Shown here one piece after another: positions 24,101-36,830 of a stretch of 64,000 nucleotides of DNA. Positions within the stretch are counted from its first letter, which is position 1; every line of letters begins with the position of its first letter. The DNA lies in contig JAAONU010000004.1 in NCBI GenBank assembly GCA_012932295.1, forward strand, positions 26,142,304 through 26,206,303, written 5' to 3'. Both the position numbers and the translations under genes were made by a program. Under the pieces are notes generated by a model that ran no database searches, was not told where the DNA came from, and was given only the letters and a program-made list of their open reading frames with translations. The DNA comes from Cyclina sinensis. Taxonomy: Eukaryota > Mollusca > Bivalvia > Venerida > Veneridae.

Positions 24101-27100
24101 CCTTTGGACTCGACGTTCCGAATTCCAACATTGCCAAGGACTATCCTGGTTTTGATTTTATATCATTGTGAAATCATTATTTTGATAACCAGTCTATGTA
24201 GGCCCGTATATCGGACTATTGGGAGGAGTACAGTGTTTTATCATCAGTTATGAAGTTTGGCAATTTGTTGGTGAGGCTAAAGGTCAAACGTTGAAAATTA
24301 TCAGAAATTTGATCAATATCTAAGAAGATTGCGCAATCAGGTAGATCTGTTAGACTTTTTGGCTACCTGACATATGCAATTGAAGCTTAAGCTTTGTCTG
24401 TTTTGACAACAGACTTATCAGTCACTAACCTGTGACCAAAGGATCAAACATTCTATCTCTGCAACGTTTCAGTTCTTTTCATCGGAACTCTTCTTTTCAC
24501 CGATGTCTGCATAGTGAAATTCCATTGGTCTAAAGATTTAGTCTTAAAACTCTTTAAAGCTATACGGTCAAACGCTTGTTGGAAATTTGTTCAAATGAAT
24601 GTTCAGAGGGTCTAAGCTTATGCCTACGATTATTTAAACCAACTAAAGACAGAGTTGTTCACATTTGAAACATTTCCAAGAACCATATTGACAATATTCC
24701 ATTTTAAACTCGTTCAGAAATTTTGAAATTCCTTTCATTTTGTGTTGAAATTCTAATGAGTTGGTGGTATAGAACAAATATATTTTTTTCTTACTGGTCA
24801 CCCTAGGTCGTGCAATATTTCTTTATTCTGTTGAGTTTTCAATGGTAGTCTTCTGTTATACGGAGTTACCTGATTTTGCCTATTGGGTAGTTCCGGTTCA
24901 GCAATCCAGTTGATGGTAAAACCCGACTTAAAGCATTTGACTTTAAAAACCCATGGCAATCTAAAACTCAATCAACGATCGACAAACAAGCTATAACAAT
25001 TTCTCACCTTCTAAACTGAAACGTATAAAGTTGTTGAAAGTCATTAAACAAATATCAAGCATTTTTACGTGCAAAAGTGTTCATTTGAGAAAATGTGAAG
25101 CCATGCAGTAACGTTGACATGACAACGTGTTCTCGATGTTGCAATCAAAATCACATTTACAATATTGTTTTTCCTGCAAGAAACCTGCGGTTGAAATGTT
25201 GAGACGTTATATAACATTGCATTTCATTTCGTAATAAATCAAATGATCGTATTTTAATCTGTCAAGGATAATCCCTTCCTGCCAGTCGCGGATTAAGAAT
25301 TCACAGCGATAGTTATTCAACGATCTTTTAGATCAATAAAAGCATTTTTTTGTTCAAGGCTTGATTTATCTCTACATATATCAGTTCTATCTGGGCTTTT
25401 ATTTCCATTTAGGTTTATAATAGACAAAACAGACTTAGATGTGAAAACCTACCGGCCATTGTCATTATTACAAAAGGCTTAGTGAAAAGTTAACATAATT
25501 ATACATGTAGACGTTTTATGAAATAGTCAGTACATTGCAGCAACCTTTTCTGGCCAAAGTTGTCTTAGAGAGACAGGAGATTTGAAATTACATTGTTATA
25601 CTACTTTAAGTGAAAATTTTAAATTCTGTTTTAATCTTTGAAGGGTTACTTTGAACTATTTAAAATATGTTTTTTTTTTCTTGTTTACCAGAAAGTCGAG
25701 GATTCCTCGAACTTCAAAGAAATAAATAGCTTTTTCTCCAGCATTCTTTAATATTCTCCATTGATGAAAAAGGCTTCGCCTGTTCGATTGAATTATGAAT
25801 ACAAGACAAGCTCATTGGCCCGACTATCAAATCTACTTATATAATAATACGATTACTGAATCGATATTTCCAAGTAAAGATATCAGATCGTTGTCTTTTG
25901 TGTTTGTTCAGTGAAAAAGAAAAAATACTTTAAGTGGATTCTGATTTACTGTGACATTCGCTTTTTTCTATTCAGTGGTATTTGTAAATATGATATTGTA
26001 AGTGTCCACTACGATTATACAAACTCTACACAGAGTTACTTCCACTATGGCATCAGTAACCAAATCCACTCAGAGTTACTTCCCCTATCCTATCAGTGAC
26101 CAACTCCACACAGAGTTACTTCCCTTACCGCATCAGTGTCCTAGCAGAGTTATTTCCCCTATCGTTTCAGTAACCGAACCACGCAGAGCTGCTTCCCCTA
26201 CCTTATTAGTCTTTGTAATATATTAAATGAGGGACATTCCTGATAAAGAATTATATTTTAGTTTGCATCCTCTGGCTTTATCCTTGTTTCTAATTGTGAT
26301 GGTCTTGACTTTTAGTTGCGAAAATTGTCACTTATAGATTAAATAAATGGTGTAAACAAAACATGTTGCTAAACTTAATGTGTAATCTGACTACCACTGT
26401 TGCAAATAATTAGGCTTAATTATCACCATACCAAAAGAGAAAATAGCGATAAAAGCAGAGGAATCCAAATGGAAGGACCAATGTAATATCAGAGAGTATT
26501 CAGGGTAGATAATCCACTAATGTCCACCATTGCCGGACTTCTTCCACGAACTTCTTTTTCTCTGTCTTCAATTCCGGTAAATAGTTATCGGATAAATGTA
26601 TACAATTCGTTTATTTTCAGATATGTAGGGCATGTTCTGGTGACAACAAAGAAGACTCAGGATGTTGGTACACACTGTGGTATATATGGTAAGTATGTTG
26701 CTTTATGGGGGAAAAATACGCAATTTATACGCTAAGTATTCGGTTACCTTTGGTGTTTACCGCTGACAATTGGCATTTCAGAAAGTTTAATTCAAAAGTG
26801 TGGATGAAAATTTGAAACATGGTACTACTGTATTGTTGTATATCGATGCTGTATTTTGTTTCTTGTTAAAGATTGTGCCTTTTATTTTAGTATAACCGCT
26901 GTATGTGTTGCCATATTACACAGCATATGAGGAAAAACGTTCTGTGTCTGTTACAAGACTGCCATTTTTTCGCTTTCTTCTGTGTAGTTTATGGTTTATA
27001 AGGTTCTACCTTCAGAGGCTTTTTATATTCTAATAGTAAACTAGGGGTCGCGATTTCGATCCTCACAGGTGGCTCCAAAATTGTTGTCGGCCTAACAGTT

Positions 27101-30100
27101 AAATAAATCGGTTGGAATGTAGTGTAGTGCAATGCAGAGTGAAGATTAACAGCAGATAGAGAATGCTGTGTCAGTCCCTAAACAGCGGATTAATACGGCC
27201 TGGCTTAGAGGAAGAAGAAACACGTTCTTCAGTCTAAAATCCCGAAATGTATCAGTCGTCAAGATGTAAACAAGTTTAATTCAATTAACTTTACCTAGCA
27301 TTTGCCAGTGATTCGCTTTTTGATCATAAATTGACAAACTCTTTCAATTGTAAATAGCGAATGCTTTTCAAATATAAATCGACAAGTTGACAAAACATTC
27401 ATTGCTGTATTTCTCTACGAACTTTTGTTATGCTTGATTACTGTATTTCAGGTTCGTTTTAGGGCTGTTTGTTATTGTGATAGCAGTTTTAGTCATTTTA
27501 TACATCAAACATCGAACGAAAGAACGCTCACGTGCGAGAAGACGTAGAAGTAAGTACTTCCGGTGATTCAAATGCACATTCTTTACTAGCTTTGTTTTGT
27601 TGAAGACTTTAAAACAGCATCCTTTACCGACTTCGAGATACATAACAAATATTAAGTACAAACCTTCATTAGCATGTTGTTAAACTTTATCTATTTATAT
27701 GAATTTTCCTGATAATTCATATTCCACTCATTTGTATCAAAATTATAAATGAGTTTGGAACCATTCGGTAACATGATATTATCTCATTAGCTCATTATCT
27801 AATTAGCTCATTAACTCATATGGATAGAAAGGAAATTAAGAATATGCCATGGATAAAAAGTATGAAAGCCATTGTTCAAGACTTCTGAAAATTGTTTTCT
27901 GTTTACAAAATGGCGTTTTATATATATATATGTTTTTTTGTAATTTTTGTTGTTGTTGTTGTTGTTGGTGGTGGTGGTGTTGTTTTTTGTTTTGTTTTTT
28001 TAAATCACGTGACCTGTTTCAAACGTGAGGTTTTCCAGGCTTTTACTAGAGTGAAGAATAATTCTATTATAGCTGAAACAAACAGACAGGAAATGTTGTC
28101 TGTCGAATCAGTAGTACTGGCTTTTCTGTTGTCCCTTTAGACCGCTTGGCAAATCCCGCCGCATTCACTGATTTTCTTAACAGCTTTCATGAAAGAATTG
28201 ATTTCTGTAGAAAATGCAGTTAATATATGAGCGCATACCATGCCCAAGGTCCGCGCTAAATAATTTAATAGTAACCTAGTTATGTCACGTTCATTTCGTG
28301 CAAAGGAAAAGTTTTTTTTTTTCTTCTAATATGAAATATCGATCATCAGAAAAACAGCGAAGCAATATAAACTTTACTTGAAAGAAGGATAGGAGGAAGG
28401 GAAGGAAGGAAACAAACGAACGAATGAATGAATGAATGAATGAATGAGGAGTATTGTGTAATGAAGTAACTTCATTGATTATTTTTTAGGAAGTACACGT
28501 ACAGTTCCTATACATATAGTACCCACTGGTCCCCCGGGCTATGCAGAACCTAGCCATAAACCGCCATCATACGACGAGGCTACCCGTCAGCAGCCGGGCA
28601 CCACAGTACCGGGAATAATACCTTACTACAACGACGATTATGGATACCAGCCTCCACGTAAGTGGACTTCCGTTTGAAGACTTAAATTATGCAAATAATG
28701 TATGTCATTCATTGAAACATCCAGTCCAGTCAGAAGTTGGAAATTACTCTTTGAATTGTCATGATTACAATATGAAAAATATTTTACACTAATACGCTGA
28801 AAAGTGAAAATAAATTAAGTTTCAGTTCTTTAATAGAACCTTTATCTCGCACAGAAAAAAAAAATCAGGCGTCACCATTTGTAGATTCTCTTCGTTTTGC
28901 ACATTTATAGGTTTAAAAAAGCGATTTTTTTTATTTGATCAATAAGTCTCATGTTTGAATTATATGTTTAAAAACACCGTGACATGTTTTTAAAAAAGCG
29001 GAAACCGCGCGCACTAATTCAATAATTATATCATTTCCGAAACAGCAACCAGAAAAAGTGTCTCCTGTACCGCCTATAACAAATTCAAAGAGAGAGAACT
29101 TGTGGTGTATACAATAGAATAATTGTATAATTCTCACATGTTCATGTGCAAACAATAACTTTTAAGAAAAATAAATACGACGTAAAATGATTTATGTTTG
29201 CGCACGGTAGTTAGGCAATTTGACAAGTTAAGCTTCCACAGTCAACAGAAGATATCAATGGATAGTAACAATCGAATCTCGTTAAACAATTGGCGTGATG
29301 AAATTGATGGTTGAAAATGTTTGTGAAGCGTGTATTTGTTCACAATTTCTACGTGCTTTTAAAGTAGAATTTTCAGTTGACCAAGTGGCATCGTCCCCCG
29401 GCACACCCCCCCCCCCCCCACCGGTGAAAACAAATTATCGTAAGTCGTCTGTTTGGTTTCTAGGTGAAAGCAAACTACTTCTGCGGCTAGTTTAAGAGAG
29501 AGGACACTTCATGGAGTTTATAGTCAATTTCCATCACGCAAGTTTAACGGGCGGAAGCTTGGCGTACTAGTATGATGAAGCGTGGCGTACTAGTGTGATG
29601 AAGCTTGACGTAAATGTATAGTGAAGCTTGTTCTACAAGTATGAAGTTTGGCGTACTAGTATGATGAAGCTTGGCGTACTAGTATGGTGAAGTTTGGCGT
29701 ACATGTATAGTGAAGCTTGTTGTACAAGTATGAAGCTTGACGTGCTAGTATGATGAAGCTTGTCGTACTAATATGATTAAGCTTGGCGTACTAGTATGGT
29801 GAAGTTTTGCGTACTGATATGGTGAAGCTTGGCGTACTAGTTTGTTGAAGGATGGCGTATATGTAGGACTAAAGGTGTCAACGAATATTACAGTATACAT
29901 TCTCTTCCTTTCAACGTTCGTTCCTACCGTAAAGTTTCGACTTTCTGTTATAGTCCTTTCTTTGAAATAAAGTCTAGATCCGAGCCTTCTGTGCCAAAAG
30001 GAGGTCGCACTTACGGTTCCAACCTGAAAATGATTGTTTCTTTGCAAGGTGTATTTGACACGGTTGGTCTGGGTCTGCGCTTCCTTTTTAAACATACACA

Positions 30101-30902
30101 TATGAAACACCTAAATCTGCAACAAAACCTATGGTAATTGGGAGGTGAAGGGTATTTCACTTTTCATCAAACTTTAGTTAGCCCCAGACATACGCCAAGA
30201 CGAATAAATAAATGCTAAGAATATAAAAATAAAACCAGGATAAGCATGTCCCCGTACCTCTAGAAGATGTGGGGTGTACACTTTCGCATAAAACCAGCTA
30301 CGCCCTACGTTTATCGCCGGGTTTGCATTCTATCAAAAGTAATTTCTCTGTTATGGCAAAAATGCTGAGAGAAAATTATTGATCAAACTTTAACTGCTCA
30401 GTAATAATGCTAATTTTCTTAGAAGTCATGCAATTCTGCCATTGTATCGAGAACGTGCGTCGTGACTTATTTGGTTTAGAGAAAATAAGCATTAAACCCA
30501 ATTCTTGTTTAATTATACACACGCCATGTCGGGTTTTGTTTAAATGTTCTACAATTTCCTGAGCGCAAATAGTAACAGTAGTACAGTCAAATTGATCTGT
30601 AAAAATATATCATAAAACAAATTCTCGATGGGGGACCTCTAGGTAGATTATTCGTTCAATTATGTGAACTTTACGTGTTGTTTGTGAACTGTGAAGTCAA
30701 CAATCTCCATTTGTGTTAAACTAGTGACGGCAACTTCTGTGTCGCACCAGAGCTCAGTTTAACAAATTTATATATTTGAACTGTCTGTTTTTATATTCCA
30801 GCGACAAGCATGCGAATGGTGACGTCAATGGACCCTACACAGCCACTTCCGCCGCCTTATGAACCCACTACACAAAGTCATGGTCAAGGTCATCCCGCAT
30901 AA
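15150..30902 (+). CDS. WBP1/VOPP1/Shisa-like small membrane protein with two PPxY motifs, 5 coding exons
   Basis: The coding exons are 15150-15209, 26621-26688, 27452-27549, 28490-28657 and 30802-30902. All junctions are GT-AG and phases agree (0, 2, 1, 1), giving 164 residues. Exon 1 encodes a signal peptide (MKTPSW start, hydrophobic AVLLTFGV). Exon 2 gives a very short ectodomain with Cys 22, 25 and 35 and an aromatic CWYTLWYIW that leads into the transmembrane helix (about 39-61). A basic stop-transfer run (KHRTKERSRARRRR) follows. The cytoplasmic tail is Pro/Tyr rich with PPSY at 100-103 and PPPY at 148-151, the classic ligands of WW domains such as those of NEDD4-type ubiquitin ligases. 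This layout is that of WBP1, VOPP1 and Shisa-type proteins, which mostly act in endosomal sorting. The ectodomain has fewer cysteines than usual, so an extra phase-0 exon in the 11.4-kb intron 1 is possible. A short uORF (ATG at 15142) overlaps the start. Exact orthology is not assigned. Confidence 0.8.
15938..16437. repeat. 17-bp minisatellite, about 29 copies
   Basis: The unit is close to TGTCATCCCACAAACAT. Copies are degenerate before about 16080 and more uniform afterwards, with CCC/CAC and CAAAC/AAAGAC variants. Open frames reading SHKHCHPTNIV-type repeats are products of the array, because 17 bp shifts frame at every copy. Confidence 0.95.
18026..18046 (+). promoter_or_regulatory. CRE palindrome with downstream TATA-like box
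   Basis: A perfect cAMP-response element, TGACGTCA, lies at 18026-18033, and TATAAAT follows at 18040-18046. Two further CAGACGTCACGTT phrases lie upstream near 17559 and 17921. The arrangement looks like a compact inducible promoter inside intron 1, but no transcript start or coding exon is attached to it here. Confidence 0.3.
19777..19976. repeat. 21-bp minisatellite, about 9 copies
   Basis: The unit is close to CCTAAGCCAGACAGATATGTC, with variants carrying ACAACAATTGTC. The array lies in intron 1 of the PPxY membrane-protein gene. Confidence 0.92.
21539..21584. repeat. (TTG)n(TCG)n trinucleotide microsatellite
   Basis: TTG repeats pass into a run of seven to eight TCG units. The open frame over it, poly-Cys then poly-Arg, is an artefact of the repeat. 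Confidence 0.95.
22029..22068. repeat. Poly-C low-complexity tract
   Basis: Runs of C broken by single T and A bases end in a CA-rich stretch. A similar tract lies at 29396-29422 in intron 4 of the same gene. Confidence 0.9.
26029..26210. repeat. Minisatellite of about 38 bp, 5 diverged copies
   Basis: The repeated phrase is CAGAGTTACTTCCCCTAT followed by a CAGTGACC-type segment. Copies differ in length by a few bases. The array ends about 400 bp upstream of exon 2 of the PPxY membrane-protein gene. Confidence 0.88.
27030..27215 (+). repeat. Possible SINE fragment in intron 2
   Basis: The phrase AGGGGTCGCGATTTCGATCC is box-B-like, and the sequence that follows resembles the body of mollusc tRNA-headed SINEs. 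The box A region is missing or too diverged to see. Confidence 0.35.
27949..27996. repeat. (GTT)n(GGT)n simple repeat
   Basis: GTT units pass into GGT units and then a T-rich tract inside intron 3 of the PPxY membrane-protein gene. Confidence 0.9.
28383..28447. repeat. Purine-rich and (GAAT)n simple repeat
   Basis: An AGGAAGG-type purine stretch leads into AACG and then about six AATG units. It sits 43 bp upstream of the exon 4 acceptor of the PPxY gene and resembles the larger compound array at 8405. Confidence 0.88.
29554..29861. repeat. Minisatellite of about 23 bp, degenerate
   Basis: Units resemble TTGGCGTACTAGTATGATGAAGC, with truncated variants (for example GTTCTACAAGTATGAAG). There are about 13 copies, in intron 4 of the PPxY membrane-protein gene. 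The minus-strand open frame over this block is an artefact. Confidence 0.88.
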
Positions 30903-32880
30903 ATACCGCATGGTCAAATTCATCCCGCATCAAAACTTACAATGGCCGTGTCAATGACATACCACATGAACATTTTGCACGGTCGTTGTCAACACGCCTG
31001 AAAACTTACAATGTATGAGTACTTCACAAGGTCAAGGACATGATGCATCAGTTCAAGTTCATTACGAGTGCTGACATGAAAATGTCAAGGTTATTCTCCA
31101 TGAAGTTTGTTAATCCCATACATACATTGTCTAGACAATCTTTTTTCTTATTTTAATCAAATGAACAGGCACATGAGATGTTTGTTGAGGCAAAGGAAAA
31201 ATGTTAATTTCGAAGATCTGAATATCTTACAAACAATGACAAAACAAGTGTTCTGAAAACATGATAAGTACACTTATATTTGCAACAAGATAAGGTCCTT
31301 GTTTACACAGGCATTCTGCTTATTGATAAGAAAAAGATTCATTTATTACTTTGAATGTTTACATATTTAAATTTATACTCCTATCGGCTTTTTGTTAGAT
31401 CTATGTTTGTAATGAAGAAATACTTAGTCATACAAGAATCTTATCAATTTCCACTTGAAATATTTAAGGTTTTGTTCATGTGTATCACATGTGATATAAA
31501 CATTACTGGGACCTAAAACACGTGTGTATGAATAAAAAGCACAACCTTTAAAGGTATACATGACAAAAACCGATACTAAAGGTAGTGATTTTCATTCACA
31601 CATATTTCTAGGATGCCACATGTCAGTGCATCTTTTCATGTCATTTTCACAATGTTACTTATTCATTATCTCATCAAAAGAAATCCGTCCAATATTATTA
31701 TGTATATTTACTTCCTGCATTTTTTCATGGTGCATTTTCGAAAGCGTTCCTTTAAGTGATTGATTGTGCTATGAAGATATTTTTTTCTATATTATTGTAT
31801 ATAATGTTTTGACACTACATATATTTTCTATTATATTTTGTTGTTCATAAATGACAAATGAAGCGATAAATGTGCATTTTCTCGAGGCATTTTTCGTATA
31901 AACCCAATCTTGAAAAGAGTCCGTTTAGAAATGAACTAATATATAGGATGATGTATTTGTAACAAAATCTGCAACAACACTTAAAAGTAGCCTTCTAATT
32001 TAGACTTTGAACGAAATAAAATTAAATGTAACCCTTTTTGGACTGGTACGTCTATGACGGACATTCAACAACTTTTGAACGAAGATACAAAAATGAAAGG
32101 AACATGAATCGCCGTGTGTCTTTCCAACAACAAGCAGACATTGGTAAAAAGTTGGTTTTTTTTGCGAAATACCCAAGCCAAGGCTGAAAAAACGTTGGGA
32201 AACTGTCTGTATGCTTAAACGTTTTCAAGCTTCTGGTTGCAGAAGCAAAGAAAGAATACAACGGCAGAATAAAATCTATATGAACTATTAAAAGGGTGAT
32301 AAAAAATACCTAAAGTACACCATACACGTTTGACTTTGGTCTATATATATATATACCTTAATCAAACATAATTATGAACCTTTAGAATAAGCGAGGAAAA
32401 ATGTCCCAGATATATATGGATTGAGCATGCGTGAACCTACGAATATGATCCAATTGATTTTTAATGTATTATATGGCAAATATTTGCGCATTTTTGATTC
32501 TGTTTTTGTGTGTTTTAAAAGAATTATTTTGACGTGCATTTTTTGTTGAAAAGCGGAACTGTGATAGAAAATTGAAATTGTAAATAAAACAGATACTTCC
32601 GAGTGTGTATTTGTGTTTTATACTTACCTCATATTTATAGCCACACCTTTAAAATAAAGATTAACACAATCTTTACGTGACGTGAATTTTTATTTGATCA
32701 GATGGTCATCAAATTTACGTAGACGAACATTAGATGGAGTTGATACATTCAATGAATAAATCCTGAAAGCATTAGTTGAGAACAAGTAAAAGAAATTTCT
32801 GTCAACGTAACTCAGACGGCTTGACAATGTTAACATAAGATATAACCAGGTTGCAAATAAAACAAAAGCTGACGGACTGT
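30903..32880. other. 3' UTR and downstream flank of the PPxY membrane-protein gene
   Basis: AT-rich sequence without a supportable exon. Just after the stop codon, phrases such as CATGGTCAA and CATCCCGCAT recur, a small local duplication around 30882-30927. Confidence 0.45.
31531..31536 (+). terminator. Candidate polyadenylation signal of the PPxY membrane-protein gene
   Basis: AATAAA lies 629 bp after the stop codon at 30900-30902. Another AATAAA at 32015-32020 is an alternative. No T/GT-rich downstream element was tested. Confidence 0.4.
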
Positions 32881-33160
32881 TTGAGCTTATTTATCGTCGG
32901 TACCGGTTGCCCATATGACCGACGCCCCCTGAAAAGATTAGTTATTTTATGTTGTGGGGGTAGTGCAAGATACAGATAGCATCCCATTCCAGAGACACCC
33001 TGGTTCTTTTGCATGCTCAGTGTATAGCACTGATACGTGGGACCTCGGTTTAACGTTTCATCCGAAAGATTATTTGTAATCTTAGTGGAGGAGAGGGGGA
33101 TCGAACTCGGGACCCCTGGTTTACCAGTCCAGGGCGTTACCACTGGTCCTCATCCGCTCC
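32881..33160 (-). repeat. tRNA-headed SINE with conserved central domain
   Basis: Read on the minus strand it starts GGAGCGGATGAGGACCAG. It has a box-A-like GTGGTAACGCCCTGG and a good box B, GAGTTCGATCC. Downstream comes GATGAAACGTTAAACCGAGG and then GCATGCAAAAGAACC, phrases recurrent in the shared central domains of invertebrate SINEs. It is about 280 bp long. I cannot assign the named domain family without a search. Confidence 0.75.
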
Positions 33161-36100
33161 TATAAAAACAAAAGCTCCACTGAAGCAGGGTAACGCCGGA
33201 AGAAAGCTTCTGACAGTAGAACACCTGTTGCACAATTGATAAACACTTACCAACAGGGAACAATGTCTGCAAATAAGTTTAAAATGTTTATTGTTTACTG
33301 ATAAGTTCTTTAGTCATGTTTTACCTAAGAGACAATCCAGAAGATTTTTCTATTGTTCCATACCCTTCAATAGTTGTCAGTGTTGTACAAACGGACGTCT
33401 TCGCCAATCATAGATCTTGGTATGTATTTGAACAAGATGCAATTCATCTATAAATATCTTCCAGCATTCTCATTGAGAGAATATAGCCAACAGGGTATCT
33501 CAGACCAACTGAATAAACTCAGTGAGGTGGTAACCGTGATCTACAGAACAACCACCTTAAGATTCATATCACTTGACTGAAAAAGCTGCCCATTTTATTC
33601 AGACATCAAAATTTATAGTTTTCAGCGATGAATCTTAATAAGTACAAGTAAAGGGTAAAAACCGCCTTCCAAATTCGAAAAATAAAAACATAAAAGGCAA
33701 TCTTTCAATATTGTATTTACCTTGTATTGGTAGGAGAGGAACATACAAAAAAAAGAGATTTATAAAAGTGTGCAATGTTCTCCTTTTCTTAACAGTACAT
33801 GTCTTTGACCAATTAACTTGGTCAAAAAAGTTAAATATATTCTACAATTCATACAAACACACTACATTCTGGGCTTATATTACAACCAATCAAGCAACTA
33901 CTATACACAAGTCAATAAATTAATACAGTACTATGATTTTAAATGGAAAAGACATACTGTATTCTACTCAAATATGAGACCAACTTAGAAATTCTCAGTC
34001 AACAGTCCAATGAACAGCCACTTATCTGCACTTACATGTACTTGTTTCTTTTTTAAAATAAATATGACCCCACCCTTTTTCTAATACACACTAACTGATA
34101 GAAATTTTTGTACATGTATCTATCCAAAAAGTTGTAAAAGAAAAGTACATGGTGATTATCTAGATAACACATGTATTAAATCTGACATGTACGGTCAGAA
34201 CAGTTTTAAAACATGCATAAATTCCAAGCAAATAAAAATCGAAAAACCTGAAAAAAGTCCACTAAAAGAAGAATTTTCTGTTTACTTTATCGAACTTCTA
34301 TTTGATAAAAAATACAGTATGTATAATCCATTTTGTCACAAGGTAGCAAGATAAAATGCGATATATATATAATGAGAGTTTTGTATAACAAAACATAGCA
34401 GAAAATTAAAACCCTTTATCATTCATGGAGGTTATCATTCTTTGGGGATGGGTCAATCTTATACATTGGGAGTTATGGTACACAATCCAATCATGACATT
34501 GGGAAACTGTGTCAATTAAGAATACAAATTGGGAAAACATGTAATACAACCATTCAACAAAAAATATAGGTTAATGTGTTAGGTAACCTTAATTCTAAAA
34601 ATGTGACCCATTTTTGTTCAAATTGGGAACATCTGGGAAATTACGGTGTTTCTAGATAACAGACTCTAGAAAAATGATCAGATCACAAAAATGGTGGATG
34701 GTAGAATTATTTGGTAATTGGGACAAACAACCTTTTTTTCATCTAATCAGCGCACAGAACTGAAGACTGATCAAAAAATAATCATTTAAAAGGACTGTTT
34801 CGGATCAATGATATGTATGCCTACTCTGGTGAACAGAATTCTGACAAGTATACCCCTGCAAATATTGTAAAAAAAAAGTCAAAATGCCAAAATGTACTCA
34901 TCCTTAACATAAAGGTGCAAAAAAGCAATCAGTGTATCTACCATTCTTGTTGGCAAGAATTATTGAACTGGAGAGAGTTACTTCATAACACAGAAAACTA
35001 GTCTACAAGATGGTAACGGCACAACAGAGACAGGTATTTCTTAGAATGCTCACAATGTAACTAAATATAATTGGACACCAAGCAATTAATTTAAACACAG
35101 CAAACAGGATTGCAGGGAGATTAAAAATGGAGATAAGTTTATAAAAGTTGTTTCCATGGAAATGACAAAAATACTTGCCAATTTCAAACAAAGCCATACA
35201 TGTAGGTGTAAATTTAAAGCAAGGAGTTAACACATGTGATAGGATAGAAGATGGGGACCAAACACTGAAAAACAGAAAATGGGTGCATTCTGTGTATCTT
35301 AAACACTATGACAATATTGTACACATGTTTGTGATGTGAAATGAATCTTATATTTCATAGCTGTGTGCATTTCTTCTAACAACGAAAAGCCATGATCTGA
35401 TTTAAATGAATGTCAAAGACTTGTTGAGAAAAGTAGCAAGTATCTTCTTGATAAATACAAAATCTACTAGCATATACAATGTACAAATTAAGTAGCATTT
35501 TGTTAAAGCACTTGCCTCTAGAATAGATTTACAATATCCCTGCGGGCAATTTTCCCTATTAACTGAGGTAAAACATGGTTGTAATATGCAAGTACAGGTA
35601 TGTATAATACTACTAGTTGTTTGATATCCCTACTGTCAATGTGATAAAAAAACATGTGCATACCATCTGAACAAACTTATCATACTCTTACAATGATGAC
35701 AGAAATGAAAATGTCTTGTTTTAATTATCTGAAACTGCTGGTTAACAATCTTTTTCTTAATATCATATATATACAGACAAATTTGTATTGAAGACTTTGA
35801 GTTCCTTGGTTATAGTCAAACTAACAAATGCTATAACGGAAGAAATGTGCCATGTGCTTTCAAAAATGTGTCCACAACCGAAATACATGGAAGCTATTTC
35901 AGTACATACTGGCCTTTTTGTACTAAATGTTTATGAGTGGGGATTTTAGTCTGTCAAAGGAGAAACAGAAATTGTTCTAGAATGCTTTTTATCCGAATTT
36001 CAATAATCAACATTCAACTGGTCACCCATTTGAATAAGAAATGACGTGTTCATCAGTAATTATCCCCCTTTCTTGAAGTCAACATGTTCATCATTAATTA

Positions 36101-36675
36101 TCCCCCTTTCTTGAAGTCAAAATAAATACACAGAGATGAGATCATTACTGGAAGGAAAGAAACTTGTTCAATTACAAAAATGCATAACTGCAAGTAAAAT
36201 GCTTAAAAATAAAGCTATTCATACAAGTGTTAGTAAAAAGGTTATATTTTTCTTAAGTTCTGCATGGAGATGCCATCTTCAACTTACAAATGGGTTTTGT
36301 ATTTTTTTTAATAATCTCATATTTAAGATGCACTGTGAACTTTGAAACATTTTTTCATATTTCATACCATACATAAAACCATATAACCTAATTGTTAACT
36401 GGTAAATTAAACAATAGACTTTAGAAAGTGAAAATACCATGGTTACATTTTTCTTTCATTCACTTGATAAAATACTTATTACATATATTTCAAGGGCTTA
36501 GTATCATACCGGTATAACCATTATTCAAAATAAATAGCTAACAAAGAGGTGCGTTCTTTGATAAATTCTACATTAATACTACACTTAAATGGTAAACTAT
36601 ATTTAACCAGTATTTCAAATGATCTTGTCATATATAACAAATTCCTCAAATGGTAAAATTTACCTATATTTCTCA
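33161..36675. other. AT-rich intergenic DNA between two converging genes
   Basis: No exon could be supported on either strand. A 42-bp tandem duplication (phrase AATTATCCCCCTTTCTTGAA twice) lies at about 36040-36120. The PPxY gene (plus) and CDC27 (minus) converge across this interval. Confidence 0.45.
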
Positions 36676-36691
36676 TTTATTCTTATTTATT
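36676..36691 (-). terminator. Candidate polyadenylation signals of CDC27
   Basis: TTTATT on the plus strand at 36676-36681 and 36686-36691 reads as AATAAA on the minus strand, 140-155 bp beyond the CDC27 stop codon. Two signals close together fit a normal 3' end. Confidence 0.5.
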
Positions 36692-36830
36692 CATTTATCC
36701 ATATCTACTTTCTGTGCAATATTGTCCTTACATTAAAATCATACAGCGCTCACAAAATCATTATCACTTATGTATCACACTGTATTAGTTAAAGTTATAC
36801 AGTCTCCTACAAGTTCTCTGTGAGCCTGTG

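Larger units (their letters stand above)
15210..26620 (+). other. Intron 1 of the PPxY membrane-protein gene, 11.4 kb, repeat rich
   Basis: The intron is bounded by CAG-GTAAAA at the donor and TTATTTTCAG at the acceptor. It contains 17-bp, 21-bp and roughly 38-bp minisatellites, trinucleotide and poly-C tracts, and a CRE plus TATA-like promoter candidate, each listed separately. No further coding exon could be supported. Confidence 0.7.

Noticed and set aside
29745..30110. 121-codon minus-strand ORF
   Set aside because: Its C-terminal third is the 23-bp minisatellite, and the rest has no recognisable motif or splice-bounded structure.
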